Assembly (NCBI GenBank): GCA_037962975.1
Contig: CM075673.1
Location: 119,865,001-119,929,000 of the forward strand
DNA length: 64,000 nucleotides
Reading direction: 5' to 3'
DNA from: Clitoria ternatea
Taxonomy: Eukaryota; Streptophyta; Magnoliopsida; Fabales; Fabaceae
Below, piece by piece: positions 36,607-48,782 of the stretch. Within the stretch, counting starts at the first letter, position 1, and the number at the start of each line of letters is the position of its first letter. Both the position numbers and the translations under genes were made by a program. The notes below the pieces were generated by a model. It searched no databases. It was not told where the DNA came from and saw nothing but the letters and a program-made list of their open reading frames with translations.

Positions 36607-36618
36607 TTTTATACCAAT
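36607..36618 (-). promoter_or_regulatory. Probable primer-binding site of the minus SIRE-like element
   Basis: Minus-strand TTGGTATAAAAG directly after the LTR end. It matches the start of the iMet-type site (TGGTAT) and then diverges. Placement between LTR and gag fits. Confidence 0.5.
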
Positions 36619-37914
36619 TGATGGTACAGAGTTAGACTTAGAATGGGGGTTGAATAAGTCTTAAACTCTTTTTCACAATAATTCGCGTACAGACTGCTTA
36701 GCAGAAAAATAGTTTGAACAGACTAGGGATGAGGGATAAGGAAAATGCACATCAAAAATTTATCCTGGTTCACTTCCAACTTAGAAGCTAGTCCATTCCT
36801 TTCAGTCTAAAGGATTTTCACTATTGTAAAATGCCTTTACAATCTACACCAGCCCAGTGCACAAGTATTCTTGACTCCAGTCACTCCTGGCTTATACCCA
36901 AGTATTCTTGACACTAGCCACTCCTAGCTAAAAACCCAAGTATTCTTTCAAAATCCTCTTCAGGCCCTAGTGTTTCCCAACACTAACAAATCCTGGCAAC
37001 ACAATAGAAAAGTACAAAGTGATGGTAGAGAGAGTATTTAAGGTTACAACCAAATAACTCAGTGTACAAGGATATAAGAAGATTACAAGGTATACTGAGC
37101 TACAGACTACTATAAGTCACGGTCTGCGCTAAGTAGAACTACAAAGAGGACTTAAGTAGTAAATACAAGGACTTAGAAACTTTCAAGAAAAGTCTTACAG
37201 ACTTTAGGTTTCTAGAGAAAAAAATAGAAAGTTTAAGTATTGAGTTCGATAGCGTCTCTGTCTTGTTTCCAAAAGCTTCTTATATTTATAGTCATTCTAA
37301 AAAATGTCCGTTGGTTCAGCTTTGAAGGATATTTGTCTCTTGAGGATTATGTTGTCAGTGAGTGCAGGCACATGCTTCAAAGAAGTTTCCTTAACTTGGA
37401 AGCTTCAAAAGCTTTTAGCAAAAGGTCCTTTTTGCTTATGTACTTTAGGAAAACACGTACGTTCTATAGCAATGGACCTTAGGGTATCCGTTCTGACCAA
37501 ATGTAACTTTTCTAATATGTTAAGATATGTGAGGTAGTTTTCTTGATCAGCGTGAAGAAGTCTTTAACTTTTCTGTCGATTTCCTTTTTTATGATAGCTT
37601 TAAAGAGTTCAGAGAAAGTTCATGCAGCTTTATATTGAGTAAGGAAATATCCTTCATCAAGAACTCAAAAGGTCGCAGATCTTTTAGAGGTCTGAAAAGC
37701 AACCTTTTGAAGGTCATAAAGAACCAAAAGACTTGATTCATTGAAGCTTGAATGAGTACAGACTTAGCGAATTAATTTCTATGGACTCCCTCTTTCTTTT
37801 GCAACTAGAGTTCTACGCACTCCTGGTATACTTGAACAGAATTGTTAGCGAAACAAGTAGTACATGATTCATTTTAGCTAAGAGTCTTTGTGAGTATTAT
37901 TAACAAATCACACA
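36619..37914 (-). mobile_element. 5' LTR of the minus SIRE-like element
   Basis: Plus strand TGATGGTACAG...AAATCACACA, about 1296 bases, next to the primer-binding site and minus-strand gag. A minus-strand TATA box (TATAAATATA) lies at 37281-37290. Near 36855-36945 a short repeat of CCAAGTATTCTTGAC with CACTCCTGGCT occurs two to three times. No gene. Confidence 0.65.
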
Positions 37915-37933
37915 ATGGTTAGACTACTCAATC

Positions 37934-38812
37934 ATGAGTTTAGACTTTACTCTAATAAAGTCAACTCAGTATGAACTGTGGGGAATAATCACAAGAGGTG
38001 ATAATCTAGAACCTACAGACAAAGAAGGAAACCCAGTTCCTGAAAATAAATGGTCCACTGTAGACACCAAGAAGATGAAGTCAAATGCTAAAGCTAGATT
38101 TCTTTTAATCTATGCTTTAAGTAAATCAGAATACAATAAGGTGTACAACTATATAACTATGAAGAAAATCTGGGACGCCCTTCAGCGCAACTATGAAGGA
38201 ACTTCCAATGTCAAAAGGTCAAAGAGGATTCTTATGACCAAGAAGTATGATAACTTTAAGATGGAAGATCATGAGTCCATAGACTAGATGTTTGGAAGGT
38301 TTCAGACTCTCCTCAACGAGCTTAAAGTACTAGGACCTGCGCTTTCAATTGAAGACATCAACATAAAAGTTCTGAGCTGTCTGTCAGAAAAGTTTGATGC
38401 AAAATATGCTGCATTGGAGGAAGCTAAAGACCTTAGCATTCTTACCCAGGATGAACTCCTTGGTGTTCTAAGAGTTCATGTGCTGAAGCTTAGCCAGAAG
38501 GAAGTGTCCAGGCCCTCATCCTCTAAGAACATCACCCTGAAGTCTAAAGAGACTCTCAAGAGAAGCAAGGAGCCAAAAGTTGAAGAATCAACTAGCTTAG
38601 ACCTTGCAGTTGACGAGGAAGAGGAGGACACTGACGAAGAATTGGCCCTTGTAACTAAAAGATTCCACAGACTTCTGAAGAATAAGAAAAGTAAAGGAGG
38701 AAGGTTCAATAGAAGAGAACCTAAAGGTAAAAATTCATTTAAGTTTAAAATTGACAAATCTACTATATAATGTTTCAATTGCAGGAAACCGGGACACATG
38801 AAAGCTGAGTGC
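37934..38812 (+). pseudogene. gag: SIRE-like copia Gag (plus), two in-frame stops
   Basis: Gag similarity begins at about 37950, so the first ~40 codons are missing. The copia Gag core (IKSTQYELWGIITRG, DALQRNYEGTSNVKRSKR) runs to a TAG at 38285-38287, continues in the same frame to TAA at 38768-38770, and then directly gives a zinc knuckle at 38771-38812 (CFNCRKPGHMKAEC, CX2CX4HX4C, all ligands present). An acidic stretch near 38610-38645 is typical of SIRE Gag. Confidence 0.9.
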
Positions 38813-39750
38813 CCTCTCCTGAATAAGGATAGAAAAGATAGAAAAGAAAAAAGAAATTTTTCAAGAAACAAAAAGGACTCATCACTTGGGATGATGAAGA
38901 CTCAACTAGCACAAGTGAGTTAGAAAAAGAAGCAGAAACTGCTAGATCTATCTCATGGCCAACACTAATTCAGAATTTGAATCATGTTTAGATGAATTTG
39001 AAACTGAAGAGGTAAACCAGTCTGAACTACAAGAACACTATGAAGCTCTTTTTAAAGACTTTTTAATTCTTTTGAAAAATTATAAACTGTTGAAAAAGAA
39101 GTAGTTTGAGACAATTTCTTTATATGAAGATAAAATATCTAAACTGAAGAAAAAGGATTCAGACCAAGAACTTCTTAAGGAGCTTAATGATAAAGAAAGG
39201 ATGTATCTTGAGGAGATACACAAACTTAAAAAGGAAAATGATTCTCTAAAAACTAAACTTAACAGTTCAGACTCTTGTTGTATCTCACAAGATATGAAAT
39301 CAAGTCTCTTCAATAGGAAGTAATCTCACTTACTACAGACTTGGCCTAATTTGTTAATGAAACTGAAAATTTGTATAAACTTATGGGAAAATCAAAGGGA
39401 AGTTCCAAAAGGCCTGGTCTAGGATATGTTGAAAAAACTGATTCCAAAGTAAAGAATACTCCCTCTACGTCCTTTCAATCAAAACATAAGCATGTCAAAT
39501 GCAAATGTTGCAAGAAGCATGGTCATATGGGTAAAGACTGCTTAAAAATGCACTTTGTACCTGAACATAAACATGTTTAGTGCAATTATTGCAAAAGACA
39601 TAGCCATGTGATTCAAGATTGCCCAAAAAAAAAGGGAAAATATTGAGACAACTAACTATACAGGGTCTAAAAAGTTCTGGGTACCAAAGACAATGATTGT
39701 TCTCATTTCAAATATGCTTAAGGACATAAGCAAAACAACATTTCTAGTAT
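38813..39750 (+). pseudogene. Gag-to-protease linker of the plus SIRE-like element
   Basis: Lys/Glu-rich, coiled-coil-like decayed frames. Frame 39371-39580 holds Cys/His motifs (CKCCKKHGHMGKDC at about 39500-39541, and a second past a stop near 39580-39622), so there are extra zinc knuckles beyond the one at 38771. Several stops and shifts. Confidence 0.65.
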
Positions 39751-40890
39751 CTGGATAGTGGGTGCTTGCATCACTTGACAGGCAAAAGGTCTATGTTCCT
39801 AAACTTGGAATAGTTTGAAGGACAAAAAATTACTTTTGGAGAAAACCAGTTTGCACGAATCACTGGGATTGGTAAAGTTGGTAAAATTCCTCCCCTGTAA
39901 TTAAGAATGTTTACTTTGTTGAAGGTCTAAAACATAACTTACTGAGCATAAGTCAATTATGGGACAGTGGTTATAAAGTTTTTTTTTATAAAGAAAAGTC
40001 TATAATCATCAATGGTGATGGAACCATTATTTTCTCAGCCAACAGACACAACAACCTTTACAAGGTTGATTTGGGTGAGCTGGACAGTCAAAATGTAACT
40101 TGTCTTTTTTCTTCGTCTGAAGAAAAATTGATCTGACACAAGAAGCTTAGACATGTTAGCATGAAACATATTTCTAAAATCAACAGAAAAGGGTTAGTTA
40201 AGGGACTTCCTAGAATTTCATTCAATGGATCCCAACCTTGCGAAGCATGTCGAAAAGGGAAATAACACAAAACTTCTTTTAAAAACAAAGATGTTGTTTC
40301 AACGTCTAGACCACTTGAGCTATTTCATTTAGACTTGTTCAGACCATCCCAAATCCAGAGTCTTGCTCGAAAAAGATATGGCTTTGTTATTGTTGATGAT
40401 TTCACCAGAATGACACGAGTTTATTTCCTAGTCCACAAGGATGAGTCTGCTCAAGTATTCAAGATTTTTTGTAGGAAAATTCTGTCTAAAAAAGGAATCA
40501 GTATTCGTACAATAAGAAGTGGCCATGTTAAAGAATTTGAAAATAAAACTTTTAAAAGGTTTCATAACAAAACTGGCATCTCTCACACATTTTTTTCTAT
40601 AAGAACACCTCAACAGAATGGTGTTGTGGAAAGGAAAAATAGAAGTCTGTTGGAGATGGCTAGAACCATGCTTTGTGAAAATTATTTACCAAAAATATTG
40701 CTGGGCTGAAGCCGTAAGCACTTCTTGTTATATCCAGAACAGAGTCTTTATCAGACCAATATTGAATCAGACTCCTTATGAACTATGGAAAGGAAGAAAA
40801 CCTAACATATCATATTTTCATCTATTTGGATGCATGTTATATCCTAAACATAAGAGATTAACTTGGAAAGTTTGACTCAAAGTGTGATAA
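39751..40890 (+). pseudogene. pol: Protease relic, GAG-pre-integrase and integrase of the plus SIRE-like element
   Basis: Protease survives as WIVGACIT near 39752 and lacks the catalytic Asp of the usual copia DSG motif. GAG-pre-integrase is at 40137-40265 (HKKLRHVSMKHISKINRKG, CEAC). The integrase core, 40320-40709, has LFHLDLF for the first Asp, but the second catalytic position reads IRSGHVKEF, with Gly for Asp; the Glu is kept (NGVVERKNRSLLEMA). A frameshift at about 40700 moves the remainder to 40618-40875 (TPYELWKGRKPN). Not functional. Confidence 0.88.
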
Positions 40891-41252
40891 AGGTATTTTC
40901 ATGGGCAAGAGGAATCTTTGTTAGATTTGATGATCAAACAAAGACTGACAAGAAGTTGGCAAATCTAGATGGTGATGAAGCAGGTATCATACAGTCTAAA
41001 GAAAGACCTGAACCTTCAGAGTCTGTTGCCCCTCAACAATAAGAACTAGATCAACAGACAGCGTCTGAACCAGAGAAACCAAGAGATTAGAAGTTCAAGA
41101 CTTATCATCCTTTAGATCTCATCATTGGTGATCAAACTGAAGGAGTCCGAACCAGATCAAGGCTCCAGAACCAATCATCAATGGCACTTGTTTTAGATTT
41201 TGAACCTAAGACCATTGAGAAATATTTGAAGGATCCAGACTAGATCATTGCC

Positions 41253-42009
41253 ATGCAAGAGGAACTCAACCAGTTTGAAAGGAGTAAAGTTTGGACTCTA
41301 GTTCCAAGACTGAAGAATAAGAGCATCATTGGAACAAGATGGGTGTTTAGAAATAAACTGGATGAAAATGGAAAAGTTGCAAGGAACAAGGCAAGACTCG
41401 TGGCACAAGGTTACAACCAACAAGAAGGTATAGATTTTACTAAAACTTTTGCTCCAGTAGCTAGACTTGAAGCTATAAGGATTTTACTTGCCTTTACTAC
41501 TTTTAAAGGAATTAAATTATATCAGATGGATGTTAAGAGTGCCTTTCTAAATGGTTTTATTAAAGAAGAAGTTTTTGTAAAACAACCTCTGAGGTTTGAA
41601 GACAAAGCTTTAGAAAATCACGTCTTTAAACTTAGTAAAGCAATGTATAGTCTGAAACAAGCACCAAGAGCTTGGTATGATCGACTCAGTTTTTTTCTCA
41701 AATCAAAAGGCTATACTAGAGGAAAGATTGATACAACATTATTTAGAAAAGGTTCAGATAAACACTTTATTATAGTACAAATTTATGTAAATGACATTGT
41801 CTTTGGTGCTATAAAAGAAAGTTTGTGTAAAGAATTTGCGAAAACCATGCAGTCTGAATTTGAGATGAGCATGATGGGTGAACTCAAATTCTTTCTTGGT
41901 TTACAGATTAAACAAACTACTAATGGAATTTTTATTCATTAACAGAAGTACACCAAAGAGTTACTCATAAAATTTAAAATGGATTATGCCAAACCCATGT
42001 GTACTCCAA
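41253..42009 (+). pseudogene. pol: Reverse transcriptase fragment of the plus SIRE-like element
   Basis: Copia RT from the conserved start (VWTLVPRLKNKSIIGTRWVF) through MDVKSAFLNGFIKEEVFVKQ to LKFFLGLQIKQ. The catalytic YVDD box reads YVND (41777-41788), losing an active-site Asp. A TAA at 41941-41943 ends the open frame and similarity continues to 42009, where the copia LTR cuts it. RNase H and 3' LTR are absent. Confidence 0.92.
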
Positions 42010-42428
42010 CGTTGGTGTATGCACTATGAGCTTTTATACTTTTTCTATTTGTATCATTTTTATCTTATCAATAAAATAAGTATTTCAATTTAAAATTGTT
42101 TTAAAACGTATTTATCCTTGGAGTAATAGGTCATATGAAAGTTATTCCTAAAATGTCCCTAGTCAAGTATATACGTGGGGACATGTAAATACATTGAGAC
42201 TAGTGTGTGAGTATACTGATGATCTAATCTCACAGATCATAGATATAAATGATATCAAGTCTTCACACGGGTACACATTAAGAGTAATGTTGTACTAGAC
42301 AGACCCACCATGAGAACGTTGCATGGATCATTACATGAATGTCATAAATGATTCTCAATATGATAATGGTATATGTAGTCCTTCGACCTGAAGTCACTAT
42401 GATTCCTACATGAGGAGTTTGTTGTTTT
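42010..42428 (+). mobile_element. Copia LTR fragment (plus), cut by Ogre2
   Basis: Begins CGTTGGTGTATGCACTATG (TG changed to CG) and follows the reverse complement of the LTR at 45640-46067 for about 420 bases, at lower identity than the two LTRs of that element show to each other. It ends inside the LTR where Ogre2 inserted (TTTGTTGTTTT|TGTCACG). It is therefore a separate, older insertion of the same family, in the SIRE-like pol. Confidence 0.85.
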
Positions 42429-42589
42429 TGTCACGACCGCGATCGTGACGGGACGACCGACCCTTAAAAATGAAACAAGTTTCGAAATCCTTTCGATAAG
42501 AAAACAGGGAGTCGCCACCAATATTTTTAAGGGTAAAATACTGGAAAAACCTTTGTTAAAGCATTGGTCATAAAAATGAAATTCCAAGT

Positions 42590-43647
42590 TGATGTAGGCT
42601 CTTCATGCACTTTCTTGAAGAGGGTTGGATCTAGGGTTCTTTCTTCTATCTTCCTTCAATGGGAGCTTGAGAACTTCTTCTTGAATGCAAGGGAAAACCG
42701 AAACTTAAGCCTAAGAAACTAGAAGATGATGACACCCAAAAACAAAGGAAAGGAAAGTGGAAATGGAAGGAGAGAAGGTGGACAATGGAGGAAGGTTTGG
42801 AAAAGAGGAGAGGGAAAGGCTCAATGATACCACATGATGTAGGCTCTTCATGCACTTTCTTGAAGAGGGTTGGATCTAGGGCTCTTTCTTCTATCTTCCT
42901 TCAATGGAAGCTTGAGACTTCTTCTTCAAGGACCAAGAAAACCGAAACTAAAAGCCTAAGACTAGGAGAAGGTGACGCCAAAACCAAGGAAAAGAGAGTG
43001 GAAATGGAAGGAGGGAAGGTGGACAATGGAGGAAGGCTTGGAAAAAGGGAGAGGGAAATGTTGGAGGCCACTTCCTAAGGAGGAGGAAGATAACTCCACT
43101 CACCACCAAGGGAGGGAGAAACCCCTTGGATAAGAGCTTGAGAGAGCTCTCAAATTCTAGAGAGAAGGAGGAGAATCTCTCACTAGGAAACACTAAAGTG
43201 CTCTCAAATTTTACAAATGGATTAATGGTGCTTGATTACAAAAGGAGAAGCCCTTATATAGGCCATAGAGGATTTCGGCCAAGGACTAGAAGAATGGGCT
43301 TGATCATGACTCCAAGGCCCATTAAGAGAAAAGATGAGCAAATGGCCTATACATGGCCCAAAAGGGAAAGTACAAGGCCCAAAAGTGGCCCATTTGACCT
43401 TACAAGGCCCAAATCTATCCTATAAGCCTAGAGAAACTATTTAGAAAGTATATTACAAGTAAAGTAGTCATAGATCCTCATAGGTTCCTTATTGGGCTTA
43501 GGCCCACTAGAAGAGAGAAAAGAGAAAAGGGCTTTATGAATGCTCTCTTTGGCCCGTTTGGTCTTTGCCCTTGTGAGGGGACCTCTATATGCTTCAAGTC
43601 CTTTCTCCAATGTAGTGTGAGGGTCTTCCTTGGGTATGTCCGCATTA
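42590..43647 (-). mobile_element. TRIM-like element in the Ogre2 LTR
   Basis: Full LTR at 42835-43647 (TGATGTAGGC...CCGCATTA on plus) and partial LTR copy at 42590-42818, separated only by a primer-binding site (42819-42832, minus-strand TGGTATCATTGAGC, iMet type). Flanks are CAAGT at 42585-42589 and 43648-43652; if the LTR is taken to end in ACA the duplication shortens to AGT. A minus-strand TATA box (CTATATAAGGGC) is at 43250-43262. No coding capacity, as expected for a TRIM. Frames at 42785-43078 and 43126-43425 are not supported as genes. Confidence 0.8.
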
Positions 43648-43819
43648 CAAGTTTGGGAGTCTAATTACAGGTGAGGAAGGTATTAGCACCTCATAATTGT
43701 TCGTTATAAAACGGTTACCTCAAGATGATAGCGCACATTATAATTAGCCCAAAAAATATTTTAACTTCTTTAGAAAAGGTACGAAATGACAAAGCATACA
43801 AAAATAGACACGGAATTTT

Positions 43820-44075
43820 TAAACATGAGATTAATAGGACGTCTCGTCCAAATTAACCTCGCTTCTTCTTTTTTTTTAAAAGAGATATTATTAAAAAAAC
43901 ATGAGATTAACAGGACGTCTCGTCTAAATTAATCTCGCTCATTCTTTTAAAGAAATACTACAAAAATGTGAGGCTAACAAGACGTCTCGTCTAAATTATC
44001 CTCGCTCCTCCTTTTTTAAAAAAATGAGATTAACAGGACATCTCATCCAAATTAACCTCGCTCCTCCCTTTAATA
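43820..44075 (-). repeat. Four ~68-base units in the Ogre2 LTR
   Basis: Plus strand GGACGTCTCGTCCAAATTAA and variants near 43838, 43912, 43981 and 44037. Same unit as Ogre1 7829-8085, here diverged. Confidence 0.88.
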
Positions 44076-44509
44076 ACAAGACGAAAATGGAAACTAAAAA
44101 TTAAACAAAGAAAGATGGGCCCGACAAGAACTGCTTCCCGCTCCTACGTATTCTCGAGCTTTCAAGAAATCAGGGTCACATAGTTCTTTGGTAAATTAAC
44201 TTTTAGAAATATTTTGAGTTTTTGATTAATTTGTTTTTTTAATAAATAAAAGAAAATTTATGAAAAGACACTAACAAGCAAAAGGGAACAAAATATATTT
44301 AAAAGATGCTAAAATAAATAACCACAAATAAGTGACAATAATTAAACAAATAAATAAAACTTTAATATAACTAAAAGGGACAAACTTTTCCTATGCATAA
44401 AAATTAATAGACAAAAAAAATAAAATATTAATACACAAATAATAATGAAACAAAGAGACAGTAAGTAAAAGTAAAATAAAATAAAATAAGAAGTCAAAAA
44501 TACAATAAG

Positions 44510-44715
44510 TAGGTCTTGAACCCATGTCCTTATTGTGAAAGATAAAGCATACACACAATCAAGACACTTACTTCTTTAATAGAAAGGTTACAAATTACAT
44601 TTAATAAGCAACTCATAATTAATAAAAAAAGCAATGTAAGTGCAAGAGGTGGGATTTGAACCCCTTTACTTTTGTTAATTGACATGCTCACTTACCAGTA
44701 GAACCACTGTGACTT
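44510..44715 (-). other. Two tRNA-like modules in the Ogre2 LTR
   Basis: On the minus strand the first (44715 to 44642) has an A-box-like TGGTTCTACTGGTAAGTG and, after a spacer, a perfect B-box word GGTTCAAATCC (44662-44652). The second (about 44590-44510) has the similar TTTCTATTAAAGAAGTAAGT and GGTTCAAGACC (44522-44512). Neither folds into a credible full tRNA by eye. They may be SINE-like or tRNA-derived relics. Confidence 0.5.
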
Positions 44716-44804
44716 TTTAACAAATTTTAAACACAAAAAGGATATAGACATTGTTTTTCGCTTTAGATTTTTTTTTAAAATTGGGCCTCATCACAAGGCC
44801 CACC

Positions 44805-46067
44805 TGTTAGGGAATCCCATTAGGGTCAGGCAGCGGAAACACAAAGGATTCCCAAAAGAATTGCAAACACAAATGTCTTAAGGCATTATGCTAAATTAAA
44901 ATTTTTAATTAGGGTTTACCTCTTGTAGACGCAGAACGAGTTCCTCGATTGAAGCAATTGTAGCTTCGCCCTTAGGAGTTCACACGAGCACTCCCACCAG
45001 AAAAACAGAGCTCCGAATGCTAGTACGGAAATTTGTTTATGGTCTAATTTCTGAGTAGCAGCCTATGAGCATCTCATGCTCTATATATAGGCTTAGGTCT
45101 TGACCTGAGCTCTTCTTAAATATTGGGCTCCTGACTCATTCTAAATGAGTTAGGCCCAAATAGTTTTATTTTCAGTCCAACTAAAATAAAACTATCCTCT
45201 GGTGGGCTTACTCTATGTGTGTGACCCTATAGGTAAAATATTCGGTTATATTAATAATAAACTATTTTATTATTAATATAAAATAAGAGCGGTATCTAGC
45301 AATACATCATTATGTCCGAATATTATTTATCATCGACATGACCTATAAGTGATAATTATTTTATATATTTATTCCTTTTGTCACGATATCTAATTGGGCC
45401 TAAGGCATGGTCGTCGTCATCTTTGTATGACCCAATTTCATTTTACTTGATGCCAGAGTAGAATTTACAGAATAAATATCTAATATTTATTCGTCCTAGC
45501 ATGGCCATACATTTCATTAGTCTCACTCCATCAAGTGGCCCATAGATATCACTCCTGTCACATTGGAGAGACAAATTCCATCTACATCACTTACATCCCT
45601 CTGCATAATTTATCTATTGCCTAATCACAATCTTTATGGTCATCTTATTACAGATAATGTTTGATTGTATTAAAACAATAAACTCCTTATGTAGGAATCG
45701 TAGTGACTTCAGGTCGAAGGACTATATACCATTATCATATTGAGAACCGTTTATGACACTCATGTAACGATCCATGCAACGTTCTCATGGTGGGTCTGTC
45801 CAGTACAATATTACTCTTAATGTGTACCCTGTAAAGACTTGATATCATATATCCATGATTTGTGAGATCAAATCATCAGTACATTCATATACTAATCTTA
45901 ATGTATTTACATGTCCCCATGTAAATACTTGATTAGGGATGTTTTAGGAATAATTCTCATATGACCTATTATTCTAGGATAAATAGCATTAGTCTAAAAC
46001 TGAAAATACTAATTTTATTGATAAGTTAAAATTGATACATTAATAGCTCGTAGTGCATACACTAACA
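44805..46067 (-). repeat. 3' LTR of the copia element
   Basis: 1263 bases, plus strand TGTTAGGGAATCCC...CATACACTAACA. Positions 45634-46067 align with 48783-49216, both 434 bases, with only scattered differences. Confidence 0.9.
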
Positions 46068-46084
46068 ATCTCCCACTTGCACTA

Positions 46085-48782
46085 GAGCCAATCAGACATT
46101 TGCCTAATGCCTAATGATCTAGTGTGTCCCTCATGCTTTTGATGTGTAAGAGGTTTGGTGAGTGGGTCAGCAATGTTCTCATCAGTGTGCACTTTACATA
46201 TCTTAACATCTCCTCGTTCAAGTATTTCTCGGGTGAGATGATAACGCCTAAGTATATGCTTGGATCGCTAATGTGATCTAGGTTCCTTAGCTTGTGCAAT
46301 TGCTCCACTATTGTCACAGTAGAGACTTATAGGGTCCACAATGATAGGAACTACCTCAAGTTCTGTTATGAACTTCTTGATCCATACTGCCTCTTTTGTA
46401 GCATTTGAGGCAGCAATATACTCAGATTCTGTAGTAGAATCAGCAACTGTCTCTTGCTTTGAACTTTTCCAGCTTACAGCGCCACCATTTAAACAAAACA
46501 CATACCCTGATTGCGATCTTGAGTCATCTTTATCAGTTTGGAAGCTAGCATCAGTGTAACCCTTTACAATGAGCTCTTCTTCCCCTCTATATATCAAGAA
46601 TGAATCTTTAGTTTTTCTCAAGTACTTTAGGATATTCTTGACAGTAGTCCAGTGACTTTCACCGGGATCAGATTGGTATCTGCTCGTCATGCTTAAAGCA
46701 TACGAGACATCTGGTCGAGTACATATCATGGCATACATGATTGATCCAATAGCATATGCATATGGAATCTTATTCATCTGTTCTCTCTCTTCTTTAGTGG
46801 AAGGAGATGGAGCCTTTGATAGGCTTTTGCCATGAGCCATAGGAAAATTTCCTTTCCTGGAATCTTGCATGTTAAACCTTTTTAACACTTTGTCTATGTA
46901 TGTATTCTGACTTAGGCCAAGAAGTTTTCTTGATCTATCTCTATAGATCTTAATTCCCAACATGTAGGTTGCTTCACCTAAGTCCTTTATAGAAAAACAG
47001 CTTTCCAACCAAGTCTTCACAGACTGAAGGGTAGGAATGTCATTTCTAATGAGTAGTATGTCATCAACATACAGGACCAGAAAAACAATTGTGCAGTCAC
47101 TAACCTTCTTGTAGACACAAGGTTCATCCTTATTTTTAGTAAAGCTAAATTGTTTAACGGCTTCATCAAAACGAAGATTCCAGCTTCTAGAAGCTTGCTT
47201 AAGTCCATATATGGAACATTGTAGTTTGTACACCTTCCTGGATGCTTTAGGCTTAACAAAGCCTTCGGGTTGTGTCATGTACACTTCCTCAAGAAGATTT
47301 CCATTAAGGAAAGTAGTCTTGACATCCATTTGTCATATCTCATAATCATGGTATGCAGCAATAGCAAGCAGAATCCGAACAGACTTTAGCATAGCGACTG
47401 GAGAAAAGGTTTCATCATAGTCTATACCATGAATTTGCTTGAAACCTTTCGCTACCAATCTTGCCTTATAGGTACTTATATTTCCATCCATGTCAGTTTT
47501 ATTTTTGAAAACCCACTTGCATCCTATAGGTTTTACCCCTTCGGGTGCATCAACCAAAGACCAAACTTGATTAGTGTACATGGAGTCCATTTCAGCTTCC
47601 ATGGCTTCAAGCCATTTCTCAGATTCTGGACTTGCAATGGCCTCTTCATAAGATGTTGGCTCATTTTGATCCATTAGCAACACATCTCCTTCCTGAGTTA
47701 CAAGAAATCCATATCTTTCAGGTTGTTGACGTATTCTACCTGATCTACGCAAGTCTTGTTCTACTGGAGTTGGAGTTATCACAACATTTTATGGTTTCGG
47801 CTCCATTTCCACCATTAGCTCTTCAATGCCGTGTAGGTCTTGAACTTCTTCAAGTTCTACTTTCCTCCCACTGATTCTTTTAGAGATGAATTCCCTTTCT
47901 AAGAATACAACATTTCAAGTGACAAACACTTTGCCCTTGGTAGGATTGTAGAAGTAATAACCCTTAGTTTCCTTTGGGTATCCCACAAAAAGACATTTAT
48001 CGGATTTAGGTCCAAGTTTGTTAGAAATCTGACGCTTCACATAAGCTTCACAGCCCCAAATCTTAAGAAAAGACATACTGGGTCGTTTCCTAGTCCATAT
48101 CTCATATGGTGTCTTTATGACAGCCTTAGATGGAACATAGTTAAGTGTGAAAGCTGTTGTCATCAAAGCATGTCCCCAGAAGGAGTTAGGGAGGTCAGTT
48201 TGACTCATCATTGATTGAACCATGTCTAACAAGGTTCTATTTCTCCGCTCAAAAACACCATTCCATTGTGGTGTTCTAGGAGAAGTGAGTTGAGAGACAA
48301 TCCCACATTCTTTAAGATATTCATTAAACTCCAGGCTTAAGTATTCGCCACCTCGATCAGATCGAAGTACTTTAATTTTCTTGCCAAGTTGGTTCTCTAC
48401 TTTATGTTTGAATTCTTTGAACTTTTCAAAGGATTCTGATTTATTCTTCATTAGAAACACAAATCCATATCTACTAAAATCATCAGTAAAGGTGATAAAG
48501 TAGCTAAAACCTCCCCTAGCCATTGTCCCTATTGGCCCACATACATCACTATGTATCAAGCTTAGAAGATCACTCGCCCTTTCACCCATTCCAGTAAATG
48601 GGGTCTTAGTCATCTTCCCTAATAAACAAGATTCGTATGTATCTATTGATTCAAAATCAAAAGAGTCTAAATATCCATCTTTATGGAGTTTAGAAATACC
48701 TTTCTCATTTATATGTCCTAGGCGACAATGCCAAAGATAAGTTGAGTTTAAATCATTTGGTTTAACCCTTTTAATATTAATG
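46085..48782 (-). pseudogene. pol: Copia Pol: GAG-pre-integrase, integrase, RT and RNase H
   Basis: Minus strand from 48782: GAG-pre-integrase (YLWHCRLGHINEKGISKLH), then integrase with its triad visible (LIHSDVCGP, LRSDRGGEY, NGVFERRNR), ending at a TGA near 47915 (a probable Arg codon change). RT starts about 47700 (VWSLVDAPEGVKPIGCKWVF), is broken by TGA near 47330 just before MDVKTTFLNGN, and keeps the catalytic YVDD (LYVDDILLI). RNase H follows (GYTDASFQTDKDD, ADSTTESEYIAAS, LYCDNSGAIAQ). A TAG near 46268 precedes the final ~60 codons. Three or four single-base stops are the only damage, so decay is mild, but without gag, protease and primer site the element is dead. Confidence 0.93.

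Noticed and set aside
42785..43425. Basic, Lys/Glu-rich frames as a small gene
   Set aside because: They fall inside a TRIM LTR, which has no coding capacity, and the frame is not kept in the partial copy at 42590-42818.
44642..44715. Functional tRNA gene
   Set aside because: A- and B-box-like words are present, but no acceptor stem or cloverleaf can be drawn convincingly by eye.
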